Assembly: GCA_963760435.1 (NCBI GenBank) | Contig: CAVXDE010000026.1 | Coordinates: forward strand, 62,001 to 126,000 | Direction of reading: 5' to 3' | Length of the DNA stretch: 64,000 bases | DNA from: JAFAXD01 sp963760435 | GTDB taxonomy: Bacteria; Pseudomonadota; Alphaproteobacteria; Rhizobiales; Xanthobacteraceae | Shown: positions 42,863 through 50,848 of the stretch, one piece after another | How positions within the stretch are numbered: the stretch's first letter is position 1 | How the letters are laid out: every line of letters begins with the position of its first letter | The notes under the pieces: generated by a model | Databases searched by the model: none | Told to the model about the DNA's origin: nothing | Seen by the model: only the letters and a program-made list of their open reading frames with translations | Program-made: the position numbers and the translations under genes

Positions 42863-44036
42863 CGCTCCCCGAGATGTCTGGATCACCGGTATCGGGATCG
42901 TCTCGTGCCTTGGCGAAGGTCCGGAAGCGCATTGGCGTGGGTTGAACGAACCAACGCCGATTGTCGACGTCAAAACATTCGCGCCGTATGCGGTCCACCC
43001 GCTCTGCCGCGTCGATTTCGATAAGCAGATTCCCAAAAAAGGCGACCAGCGGCAGATGGAGCCTTGGCAGCGGATCGGCACCTATGCGGCCGGCCTTGCC
43101 TTGGACAGTGCGGGCGCCAAGGGCAACGGCGACCTGCTTGGCCACATGGACATGATCGTCGCCGCTGGCGGCGGCGAACGCGATTGGGCGGCGGATGGGG
43201 CGATCCTGACTGGCCTGCCCAAGGCAAACGATCCGGAGCGATTTCTGAACGAACGGCTGATGAGCGATCTTCGGCCGACGTTGTTCCTTGCACAGCTATC
43301 CAACCTGCTGGCGGGCAATATCTCGATCGTGCATGGCGTCACCGGGTCCTCGCGCACCTTCATGGGCGAGGAACTCGCCGGCGTGGACGCGGTGCGCATT
43401 GCGCTGCAGCGCATTCGTGCGAACCAGAGTGATATCGCGCTGGTCGGCGGAGCCCAGAACGGCGAGCGCAAAGACCTGCTGATGCTCTATGACTTCGGCG
43501 GCTTCGGGCTCAAAGGCGATTTTCGACCTGTATGGGAGCGCACGCCCGCTCCCGGCTTCGCCCTCGCCTCGATGGGGGCGTTTCTGGTCCTGGAGAGCCG
43601 CGAGCATGCGCAAAAGCGGAATGCGACGCCGCTGGCCAAGTTGTCGCAGGTCGTGGCCGCCTCCGCGGCGCGGCGACCCGGAACAGTCGAAACCAGCTTG
43701 GACAAGCTGTGGAGCACCCTTGGCTCCTCTGATTCCGTTGCCGTCGTCTCGGGCGCGACCGGCACCGAGCCGGCGACCTCGGAAGAACGTAGCTTCCTCA
43801 CGCGCCATCCTCAGCTCGCCGTGCGGGCCACTGGGAGCCATTTCGGCCACGGCGTTGAGCCGCAGTTCATCATGAACATTGCGGTTGCCACACTTGCGGT
43901 CCACTACGGTAAACTGTTCGCACCGTTCGACTCCACGGGGGCCGAGCAACCCATGACGGGCCCCATTGCGCAAGCGGTCGTTACCAGCGTGGGCCATTGG
44001 CGTGGCGAAGGGCTTGCGCTCGTTGAGCGCATCTAA
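42855..44036 (+). CDS. fabF2XL: Beta-ketoacyl-ACP synthase-like protein FabF2XL, lacking active-site Cys
   Basis: 393 residues with thiolase-fold ketosynthase layout (VWITGIGIVSCLGEG at the start, GAFLVLESREHAQ in the middle). The catalytic triad is broken: the only Cys residues are 18 and 51, the expected TACASG region reads VTGSSRTFMGEELAG, and HGTGT is replaced by SGATGTEPAT. One His remains (SHFGHGVEP). It cannot carry the acyl chain as a thioester. Next to the intact ketosynthase at 44064 it resembles the KS-beta/chain-length-factor subunit of type II polyketide synthases. Gene name follows the conserved order in Rhizobium. Confidence 0.85.
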   Translation: MADAPRDVWITGIGIVSCLGEGPEAHWRGLNEPTPIVDVKTFAPYAVHPLCRVDFDKQIPKKGDQRQMEPWQRIGTYAAGLALDSAGAKGNGDLLGHMDMIVAAGGGERDWAADGAILTGLPKANDPERFLNERLMSDLRPTLFLAQLSNLLAGNISIVHGVTGSSRTFMGEELAGVDAVRIALQRIRANQSDIALVGGAQNGERKDLLMLYDFGGFGLKGDFRPVWERTPAPGFALASMGAFLVLESREHAQKRNATPLAKLSQVVAASAARRPGTVETSLDKLWSTLGSSDSVAVVSGATGTEPATSEERSFLTRHPQLAVRATGSHFGHGVEPQFIMNIAVATLAVHYGKLFAPFDSTGAEQPMTGPIAQAVVTSVGHWRGEGLALVERI

Positions 44037-44063
44037 AGCCATTCAGGTTTGGGGAAAGATCAG

Positions 44064-45347
44064 ATGTCAGAATTGCTCGATGCGGCAGGGCGGCCAGTGG
44101 TCGTCGTTACCGGGATGGGCGTCGTCACATCGCTCGGTGCCGGAAAAACCGACAACTGGGACAAGCTGACGGCGGGCAAATCCGGCATTCGCGCCATCAG
44201 GCGGTTCTCGACCGAGAACTTTAAAACCCGGGTCGCCGGCACCGTCGATTTCGTACCCGTCGAGCCGTTGTCCGCCCCGGCTCTGGCTGAACGGATGGCG
44301 GAAATCGCCATCGAAGAGGCGTTGTCCGAATCGGCCATCGGCAGCCGGGGCGTGTTTCCGGGCCCGCTGTTCCTGGCCGTGGCCCCAATCGAGATCGAGT
44401 GGCCGCAGCGCCAGGAGCTCGCGAAGGCCTCCGGCAGTAACGACGCGATCAGTTACGACGACCTGTTGCGTTCGGCGGGAACCGGCCAGTTCCGCCGCTT
44501 TCACAAGCGCTTCCTGTTCGGCTCGGTTGCCTACAACCTCGCCGACAAGTTCGGAACCCAGGGCTCACCGATCTCGCTCTCGACCGCGTGCGCGTCCGGG
44601 GCAAGCTCCATTCAGCTCGGGCTCGAGGCGATCCGGCGCGGTGAAGCGGAAGCAACACTGTGCGTCGCCACCGATGGATCGATCAATTCGGAAAGTTTGG
44701 TGCGGTTTTCGTTGCTCTCGGCACTCTCCACGCAGAATGATCCGCCCGAGAGCGCGTCCAAACCATTTTCCAAAAATCGCGATGGCTTCGTCATGGCGGA
44801 AGGCGCGGGCGCACTGGTGCTCGAAAGCTACGCGCATGCGCGCGCGCGCGGCGCCAAGATCCTCGGCGTCATCGAAGGCTGCGGCGAGCTCGCCGACTCC
44901 TTCCATCGCACCCGCTCCAGTCCTGACGGCAAGCCGATCATCGGCTGCATTCGCAACGCGATCGCCGATGCGGGGCTCGAGCCGGAAGATATCGACTACA
45001 TCAACGCGCACGGCACCGGCACGCCGGAAAACGACAAGATGGAATGTTTGTGCGTGACATCCGTGTTCGGCGAGCACGCCAAGCGGCTGGCAATCTCGTC
45101 CAACAAATCGATGATCGGCCACACGCTCTCGGCGGCCGGAGCAGTCGAAGCAATCTTTACGCTGCTGACCCTGGACCGGCAGCGCATTCCGCCGACCATC
45201 AACTACGCGGTTCCTGATCCCACGATCTCACTCGATGTCGTGCCGAACGTCGCGCGTGATGCGGCAGTGCGGCATGCAATCTCCAACTCGTTTGGATTTG
45301 GTGGCCAGAACGTATCGCTCGTCATGGGGCGGGAGCCACGCGCGTGA
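44064..45347 (+). CDS. fabF1XL: Beta-ketoacyl-ACP synthase FabF1XL
   Basis: 427 residues from ATG 44064 (GGGGAAAG upstream). Full Cys-His-His triad: LSTACASGASSIQ, INAHGTGTPENDKME, NKSMIGHTLSAAGAVEA. Elongates the very-long-chain fatty acid on AcpXL, probably as a heterodimer with the preceding Cys-less protein. Its stop overlaps the GTG of the next gene by four bases. Confidence 0.92.
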   Translation: MSELLDAAGRPVVVVTGMGVVTSLGAGKTDNWDKLTAGKSGIRAIRRFSTENFKTRVAGTVDFVPVEPLSAPALAERMAEIAIEEALSESAIGSRGVFPGPLFLAVAPIEIEWPQRQELAKASGSNDAISYDDLLRSAGTGQFRRFHKRFLFGSVAYNLADKFGTQGSPISLSTACASGASSIQLGLEAIRRGEAEATLCVATDGSINSESLVRFSLLSALSTQNDPPESASKPFSKNRDGFVMAEGAGALVLESYAHARARGAKILGVIEGCGELADSFHRTRSSPDGKPIIGCIRNAIADAGLEPEDIDYINAHGTGTPENDKMECLCVTSVFGEHAKRLAISSNKSMIGHTLSAAGAVEAIFTLLTLDRQRIPPTINYAVPDPTISLDVVPNVARDAAVRHAISNSFGFGGQNVSLVMGREPRA

Positions 45348-46105
45348 GTGCGGCGAGCAAGCGCCGCATCCTTGTCACAGGTGGGGGACGCGGGCTGGGT
45401 GCAGCGATCGTCCGCGCCCTCGCCGCAGCCGGTCATGACGTGACCTTTACGTATCGCTCGGCGAGCGCTGAAGCCGACGCGTTGCTCAAGGACTTGCAGG
45501 CGGCCCATCCCGGCCAGGCCTTCGCCGCCATGGCGGTCGATCTGGCAGACAAGGCCGCGGTGGACGCCTTCGTCAAAGACGTAGAGCGTCAGGCGTTTTC
45601 CGGCCTGGTGCACAATGCCGGGCAATCCTACGACAGCCTCGCCATGATGATGGACCAGAGCAAGGCCGAGGCGGCGATGCAGGTCAATTTCTGGTCGTTC
45701 ACGCGAATCGGCGGCGCATTGACGCGCCAGATGATGCGGGCGCGTGATGGTCGTGTCGTGGTGATTGGCTCGATCACGGCGCTGCAGGCAAACCAGGGCA
45801 ACGCCGCGTATGCCGCCTCGAAGGCGGCCCTGCTCGGCTACGTGCGCACCTTGGCCATCGAGATCGCGCGCGCCGGCGTGACGGTGAACTATGTCGCTCC
45901 CGGCTTCATCGATACCGAGATGATGGCACCTTATGCCAAGTACCGTGAGCAGATGGAGAGCCAGATCCCGGCGCGCCGCTTTGCCAAACCGGAGGAAGTG
46001 GCGGAACTTGTAAGCTTCCTGATGGCCCCGCAAGCCTCCTATATCACCGGTGCGGTGCTGCCCATTGACGGCGGGCTTTCCGCGGCAATAGGCATCCAGC
46101 GCTGA
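45344..46105 (+). CDS. 3-oxoacyl-ACP reductase-like SDR (FabG family)
   Basis: 253 residues. TGGGRGLGAAIVRALAAAG (NADPH site), VHNAGQSYDSLAMMM, catalytic YAASK, and VAPGFIDTEMMAPY. The GTG start is inside the end of fabF1XL (GTGA overlap), so the two are coupled. It would reduce the 3-oxo intermediate on AcpXL, giving the operon its own reductase. The commonly cited six-gene Rhizobium cluster does not include it, so this is an extra member here. Confidence 0.87.
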   Translation: MSAASKRRILVTGGGRGLGAAIVRALAAAGHDVTFTYRSASAEADALLKDLQAAHPGQAFAAMAVDLADKAAVDAFVKDVERQAFSGLVHNAGQSYDSLAMMMDQSKAEAAMQVNFWSFTRIGGALTRQMMRARDGRVVVIGSITALQANQGNAAYAASKAALLGYVRTLAIEIARAGVTVNYVAPGFIDTEMMAPYAKYREQMESQIPARRFAKPEEVAELVSFLMAPQASYITGAVLPIDGGLSAAIGIQR

Positions 46106-46137
46106 ACCCTCCGACCAACTGACCACAGATATCGCGT

Positions 46138-47163
46138 ATGCGCGCGCTTACTCTCATCGCCAACCGCCAACTCGAACTCGTCGTGCTGCCGGACACGCCA
46201 CCACCGGCCGCCGGCGAGGTGCAGGTGCGCGTGCGGGCGGTCGGCCTCAATCACCTGGATCTGTGGGGCTACCGCGGGATGGCGTTCGCCCGCCGGCAGA
46301 AATTTCCACTGGTCATCGGCGTCGAGGCGTCCGGCGAGATCGCCGCGCTCGGGTCGGGGGTTGATGCCTTCAAGGTCGGCGATCGCGTCGTCATGTATGG
46401 CGCCCTCACCTGCGGCACATGCAAGGCCTGTCGCGAGGGCCGCGACAACCTGTGCGAAAACGTCCAGGGCATCATGGGCTTTCACGTCGACGGCTTCGCG
46501 CGCGAACTCGTCAATATGCCAGCTCGCCTGGTCATCGCGGTACCGGATGGCGTCACTCTCCAGGACGCGGCCTGCGCACCGATCGCATTCGCGACCGTTG
46601 AGCACATGCTGTTCGACAATGCGAAGCTTCAATCAGGCGAGACCGTGCTGGTGCACGCGGGCGGCTCAGGAATTGGCACGGCGGCGATCAAGATGGCCAA
46701 GGCGATCGGATGCACGGTCATCACCACAGTCGGCGACGACGTCAAAGGGGAAAAAGCAAAAGCCTTGGGCGCCGACCACGTGATCAACTACAAAACGCAC
46801 CGTTTCGAGCACGAGGTGCGCAAGCTGACCGGCAAGAAGGGCGTGGACGTCGTGTTCGAGCACGTCGGCGCCGACACGTTCAATGGCTCGCTCCTGGCGC
46901 TCAAGCGCGGCGGCCGCCTTGTGACTTGCGGAGCGACGTCGGGAGCGTCGATCACGTTCAACCTGATGCAGCTGTTCCAGCAACAATATAAGATTTTGGG
47001 TTCGTTCGGCGCGTCGCTGCAGAACATCCGGACCAGCCTCGCGAAGATGGCGGGCGGCCTCACCCCGGTGATCGACAGCGCGTTTGCCCCGGAGGACATC
47101 GAGCAAGGCCTCAAGCGGCTTGAGAGCCGCGACGTGTTCGGCAAATTGATCGTCAATTTCTAA
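46138..47163 (+). CDS. adh2XL: Zinc-dependent alcohol dehydrogenase-like protein (Adh2XL)
   Basis: 341 residues, MDR superfamily. Four-Cys structural zinc loop CGTCKACREGRDNLC, catalytic-domain start PLVIGVEASGEIAALG, and Rossmann motif VHAGGSGIGTAAIKMAKAIG. In the rhizobial lipid A cluster this gene sits in the same place; a role in reduction of the enoyl or in forming the omega-1 oxygenated chain has been considered but the exact reaction is not settled. 32 bases after the FabG-like gene. Confidence 0.87.
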   Translation: MRALTLIANRQLELVVLPDTPPPAAGEVQVRVRAVGLNHLDLWGYRGMAFARRQKFPLVIGVEASGEIAALGSGVDAFKVGDRVVMYGALTCGTCKACREGRDNLCENVQGIMGFHVDGFARELVNMPARLVIAVPDGVTLQDAACAPIAFATVEHMLFDNAKLQSGETVLVHAGGSGIGTAAIKMAKAIGCTVITTVGDDVKGEKAKALGADHVINYKTHRFEHEVRKLTGKKGVDVVFEHVGADTFNGSLLALKRGGRLVTCGATSGASITFNLMQLFQQQYKILGSFGASLQNIRTSLAKMAGGLTPVIDSAFAPEDIEQGLKRLESRDVFGKLIVNF

Positions 47164-47186
47164 ACGAGTTAGAGCCGTCTCCGATC

Positions 47187-48110
47187 ATGAGCGGAGCGCG
47201 AAGGATCCTGCGGAAAGCGATGGCTGCGGTGCGCCCAGCCGCTGAGAAGGCGGCTGGCGCCTTGGTGTTGTTGCTGCTGCGCGGCGTGCGCCGGCTTGAT
47301 CGCGTCAAGGTCAGCAATTTCGCCGCACGCCTCATGCGCAATGTCGGACCGTTGCTCCCGGAACATCGGATCGGCCGCGCCAACCTGAAGGCCGCCTTTC
47401 CGGAAAAATCGGATGCCGAGATCGAAGCCATTCTCCGCGGTGTCTGGGACAATCTCGGCCGCGTCACCGTCGAGTTTGCCCATATCGATCGGCTGGCCGA
47501 AGGCGATCCATGGCACCGGACATTCATCGACTATGACGCCGGCAGCATCGAGCGCTTTCTCGGACTGCGCGAGGACGGCAAGCCGGCCCTGGTTTTTGCC
47601 GCACATCTCGCCAACTGGGAATTGCCGGCGTTGATCTCGGCGGCTGACGGGCTTGAAACATCGGTGCTTTACCGACGCCCCAATCTCGGAGCTGTTGCCG
47701 ATGCGATCTTTGCGCTACGCGCCGGGCAGATGGGCGAACTCGTGCCGACCTCGATGTTCGCGCCGATCCAGCTGGCCCGCGCCTTGGAAGCCGGGCGTCA
47801 CGTCGCCATGCTGGTTGACCAGCATTATGGCAAAGGCGTCGAGGTCACGTTCTTCGGTCGCCGCTGCCTCGCCAATCCGTTGATGGCCGTGCTGGCGCGC
47901 GAAGCCGAGTGCGCCATCCACGGCACCCGCGTGATCCGCATTGCGAACGGCCGCTTCCGCGCAGAGGTGACCGAGCCGATCGTTCCTGCGCGTGATGCTG
48001 AGGGAAAGATCGACGTGCAGGGGACGATGCAGGCGATCACGTCCGTGATCGAAGGCTGGGTGCGCGAATATCCCGATCAGTGGCTCTGGCTGCATCGCCG
48101 CTGGCGATGA
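47187..48110 (+). CDS. lpxXL: Lipid A very-long-chain acyltransferase LpxXL
   Basis: 307 residues, LpxL/HtrB acyltransferase family. The catalytic HX4E motif is AHLANWELPAL, with VLYRRPNLGAVADAIF and LVDQHYGKGVEVTFFG further on. Inner-membrane enzyme that transfers the very-long chain from AcpXL onto lipid A. Last gene of the operon, converging on the DUF3551 gene. Confidence 0.92.
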   Translation: MSGARRILRKAMAAVRPAAEKAAGALVLLLLRGVRRLDRVKVSNFAARLMRNVGPLLPEHRIGRANLKAAFPEKSDAEIEAILRGVWDNLGRVTVEFAHIDRLAEGDPWHRTFIDYDAGSIERFLGLREDGKPALVFAAHLANWELPALISAADGLETSVLYRRPNLGAVADAIFALRAGQMGELVPTSMFAPIQLARALEAGRHVAMLVDQHYGKGVEVTFFGRRCLANPLMAVLAREAECAIHGTRVIRIANGRFRAEVTEPIVPARDAEGKIDVQGTMQAITSVIEGWVREYPDQWLWLHRRWR

Positions 48111-48129
48111 CAATCAGCAGCTCTGGCTC

Positions 48130-48363
48130 TCAGTTACCGGCACCCGGCGGTGTGGGTCCCTTGTAATAAGGGCTGGGATTGCAGGAGCCGCCGGCACCGG
48201 CGCGGCTGATCTCACACTGCTCCAGCGACGCGTAGCGGCAATCCCGCTCGCCATCCATGGTGTTCAGGCAGTACGGATATTTGGCGACTGAGGGACTCGA
48301 ACAGCCCGTCCACAGCCCGGCAAACAGGGCAAGACCCAACGCGGCCAGTCCCCAACGTAGCAT
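48130..48363 (-). CDS. DUF3551-type small lipoprotein
   Basis: 77 residues from ATG 48363 (GGGGAGTGGG upstream). Signal ALGLALFAGLWTGC with a lipobox, then YPYCLNTMDGERDCRYASLEQCEIS with regularly spaced Cys that probably pair, and SCNPSPYYKG. This is the DUF3551 pattern, expanded in Bradyrhizobium-like genomes; function unknown. Confidence 0.75.
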   Translation of the reverse strand: MLRWGLAALGLALFAGLWTGCSSPSVAKYPYCLNTMDGERDCRYASLEQCEISRAGAGGSCNPSPYYKGPTPPGAGN

Positions 48364-48401
48364 GTGACCCACTCCCCGCCTTTTCACCCCATCTTTTCTT
48401 A

Positions 48402-48728
48402 TCACCGTTCTGTCGGAAAACCAGCCGCCTTCCAGGATTTCAGTCCCCCGCTCAGGTGGGCATCATAGGGATATCCAACCGCGAGCGCGGCTTCGGCCGC
48501 GCGCAGCGAGCGAATTCCGGCCGCACAGGTGAACACCACGACCCGCCCTTGCGGGTCCGGAATGTCGTCGGGATCGAACCGCGACAGAGGCAGGAGGACG
48601 GACCCAGGGATCCGCTCTACTGCGGCCTCATTCGGTTCGCGGACGTCAATCAGCAAAATGCTGCCTGTCTCCAGCCCCGCAGCCACTTGTTGCGGCGTCA
48701 GATCACGCACCGCTCCGGGTTCAACCAT
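48402..48728 (-). CDS. Rhodanese-like domain protein
   Basis: 108 residues from ATG 48728 (CAGGAG upstream). ILLIDVREPNEAAVERIPGS and the persulfide loop VFTCAAGIRSLRA with active Cys, then HLSGGLKSWKAAGFP. Single-domain cytoplasmic sulfurtransferase carrying sulfane sulfur. It lies between the first kup gene and the DUF3551 gene, all on minus, possibly as one transcript. Confidence 0.87.
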   Translation of the reverse strand: MVEPGAVRDLTPQQVAAGLETGSILLIDVREPNEAAVERIPGSVLLPLSRFDPDDIPDPQGRVVVFTCAAGIRSLRAAEAALAVGYPYDAHLSGGLKSWKAAGFPTER

Positions 48729-48809
48729 CGTGTGCTCCTGCGGAGGAGGATTGCTGCTGCGGCAAACGAGGCCAAGCAATCGCCGCAGCACGCGTTCATC
48801 TCTCACTGC

Positions 48810-50742
48810 TTAGATGGTCACTTGTGTCCCGACCTCGACGACCCGGCCCGTGGGAATGTGGAAATAGTCGGTCGCATCGTTTGCTGATCGCGCAAGCGCG
48901 ATGAACAATCGGTCCTGCCAGCGGGGCATGCCCGATTGCACCGCCGGCTTGAGCGACCGGCGCGACAGGAAGAAAGAGGTGGACATGATGTCGAACTGCC
49001 AACCGAGTTGGCGGGCGATCGCGAGCGCGCGTGGCACGTTCGGCGTTTCCATGAAACCGAAGCGCAAGAACACGCGCAGAAACGTCGCCCCAACCGGCTC
49101 GAGACGAACCCGCTCTTCCGGGGAAACCCGCGGCGTATGGGCATTCTCGATCGTCAAAACGACGTTCTTCTCGTGCAGCACCTTGTAGTGCTTGAGACTG
49201 TGCATCAACGCCGTCGGCGCGCTGTGCGGATCACTGGTAAGAAACACCGCTGTCCCGGGAACCCGAATCGGTGGCTTGCGCTCGAGCATGCCGACCAACT
49301 GATCGAGCGGCGTCTCGAGTCGACGCGTCTTCTCCATCAGCAGTCTGGTTCCTCGGCGCCACGTGTACATGATGGTCAGCACCAGCGCGCCGAACGCCAG
49401 CGGTATCCAACCGCCCTCCACGACCTTCAACAGGTTGGCGCCGAGGAAGGTCAGGTCCAGGAACAGGAACGGCGTGATCAACGCCGCGGCTGCGAACGGT
49501 GACCAGTGCCATACCTTCCAGATGACCACGAAGGCCATGGTCGTTGTGACGACCATCGTACCGGTGACCGCAATCCCATAAGCTGATCCGAGCGCACTCG
49601 ACGAGCGGAAAGTCAACACCAGAAACAATACGCCAATCAGAAGAAACAGAGTGACACGCGGCAGATAGATCTGACCTTCGCGGGATTCTGACGTGTGTCG
49701 GATATCGACACGTGGCAGCAATCCAAGTTGGATGGCTTGGCGGGTCAGAGAATAGGCGCCCGTGATCACGGCTTGGCTCGCGATCACCGTCGCCGCCGTT
49801 GCCAGCACCACCATCCCGAGTTGCGCCCAGGCTGGATAGAGCAGGAAGAATGGGTTTTCGATCGCCTTCGGGTTGTCGAGCAGCAATGCTCCCTGCCCCA
49901 GATAATTCAGGCCCAGCGATGGAAACACCAAGCCCAGCCAAGCGGTCTGGATCGGTGCGCGGCCGAAATGACCGAGATCGGCATAGAGAGCTTCCGCCCC
50001 GGTCACCGCGAGGAATACAGCCCCGAGCGTGATCAACCCGATCACACCGTGGCTGACCAGAAACTTGAGTCCGTAGAACGGATTGATGGCGGTCAGAATC
50101 CATGGATCGGTGATGATGGAGACAACCCCCGGCACCGCGATGGCGACGAACCAAATGAGCATGATCGGTCCGAAGAACGCGGCCACGCGGGCGGTTCCCC
50201 ATGATTGGGCGGCAAACAGCAACAACAAGATGATAACGGTCGCGGGAACCACGTAATAATCGAACGAAGGCGTGACGACCTTTATGCCTTCAAGTGCCGA
50301 CAAGACCGAAATAGCGGGTGTAATTAGCGCGTCGCCAAAAAATAGCCCGGCACCAATGATGCCCAGTCCGGCGACGATCTCCGCCCAACGACCGCTGACC
50401 CGGCGCGCCAGCGCCATCAGGGCGAGCGTCCCACCCTCTCCGTTGTTGTCGGCATGCAGCAGCACGATCACGTACTTTAGCGTAACGACGATCGTCAACG
50501 ACCAGAGGATCAGGGATATTACGCCCACAACCGCATCCGAGGTCACGGCTCCGCCGCCGCTGGCAGCAACAACAGCCTCGCGGACCGCATAGAGAGGGAC
50601 TCGTGCCAATATCGCCGTAGACAACCCCAATCGAACCTAGCGACAGTGCCCAGAAACTCGTCCGCGAGCCCGGAGAGGCTTCGGCTCCATGCGTCGCGGC
50701 ATGCGCCTGCGCAGCGCCCGCGACACCAATACTTTCACTCAT
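48810..50742 (-). CDS. kup: Kup-type potassium transporter 1 (frameshifted as read)
   Basis: Proton-coupled K+ uptake protein with about 12 helices and a C-terminal cytoplasmic domain. The N-terminus (from MSESIGVAG at 50742) reaches ALSLGSIGVVYGDIGTSP, the family signature, then the frame breaks; the rest (LYAVREAVVAASGGG ... VEVGTQVTI) is in another frame. Taking one base from the G run at 50596-50598 restores GDIGTSPLYAVREA and about 643 residues, the same size as the tandem copy upstream. If the break is real, the start site and first helix are lost. Confidence 0.87.
50596..50598. other. Probable +1 frameshift site in first kup
   Basis: GGG on plus (CCC in the gene sense). Two bases give AGT CCT CTC TAT, encoding the conserved SPLY. 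Confidence 0.8.
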
Positions 50743-50848
50743 CCAAGAACCTGAATTGCTGCGTCGCAATATACGCCACCATATACCACCCCCCCGGCGG
50801 TTGTCCTACGCTACTCAAGTGTAATGAAAGCAGCGCGCGAGCAATGGC

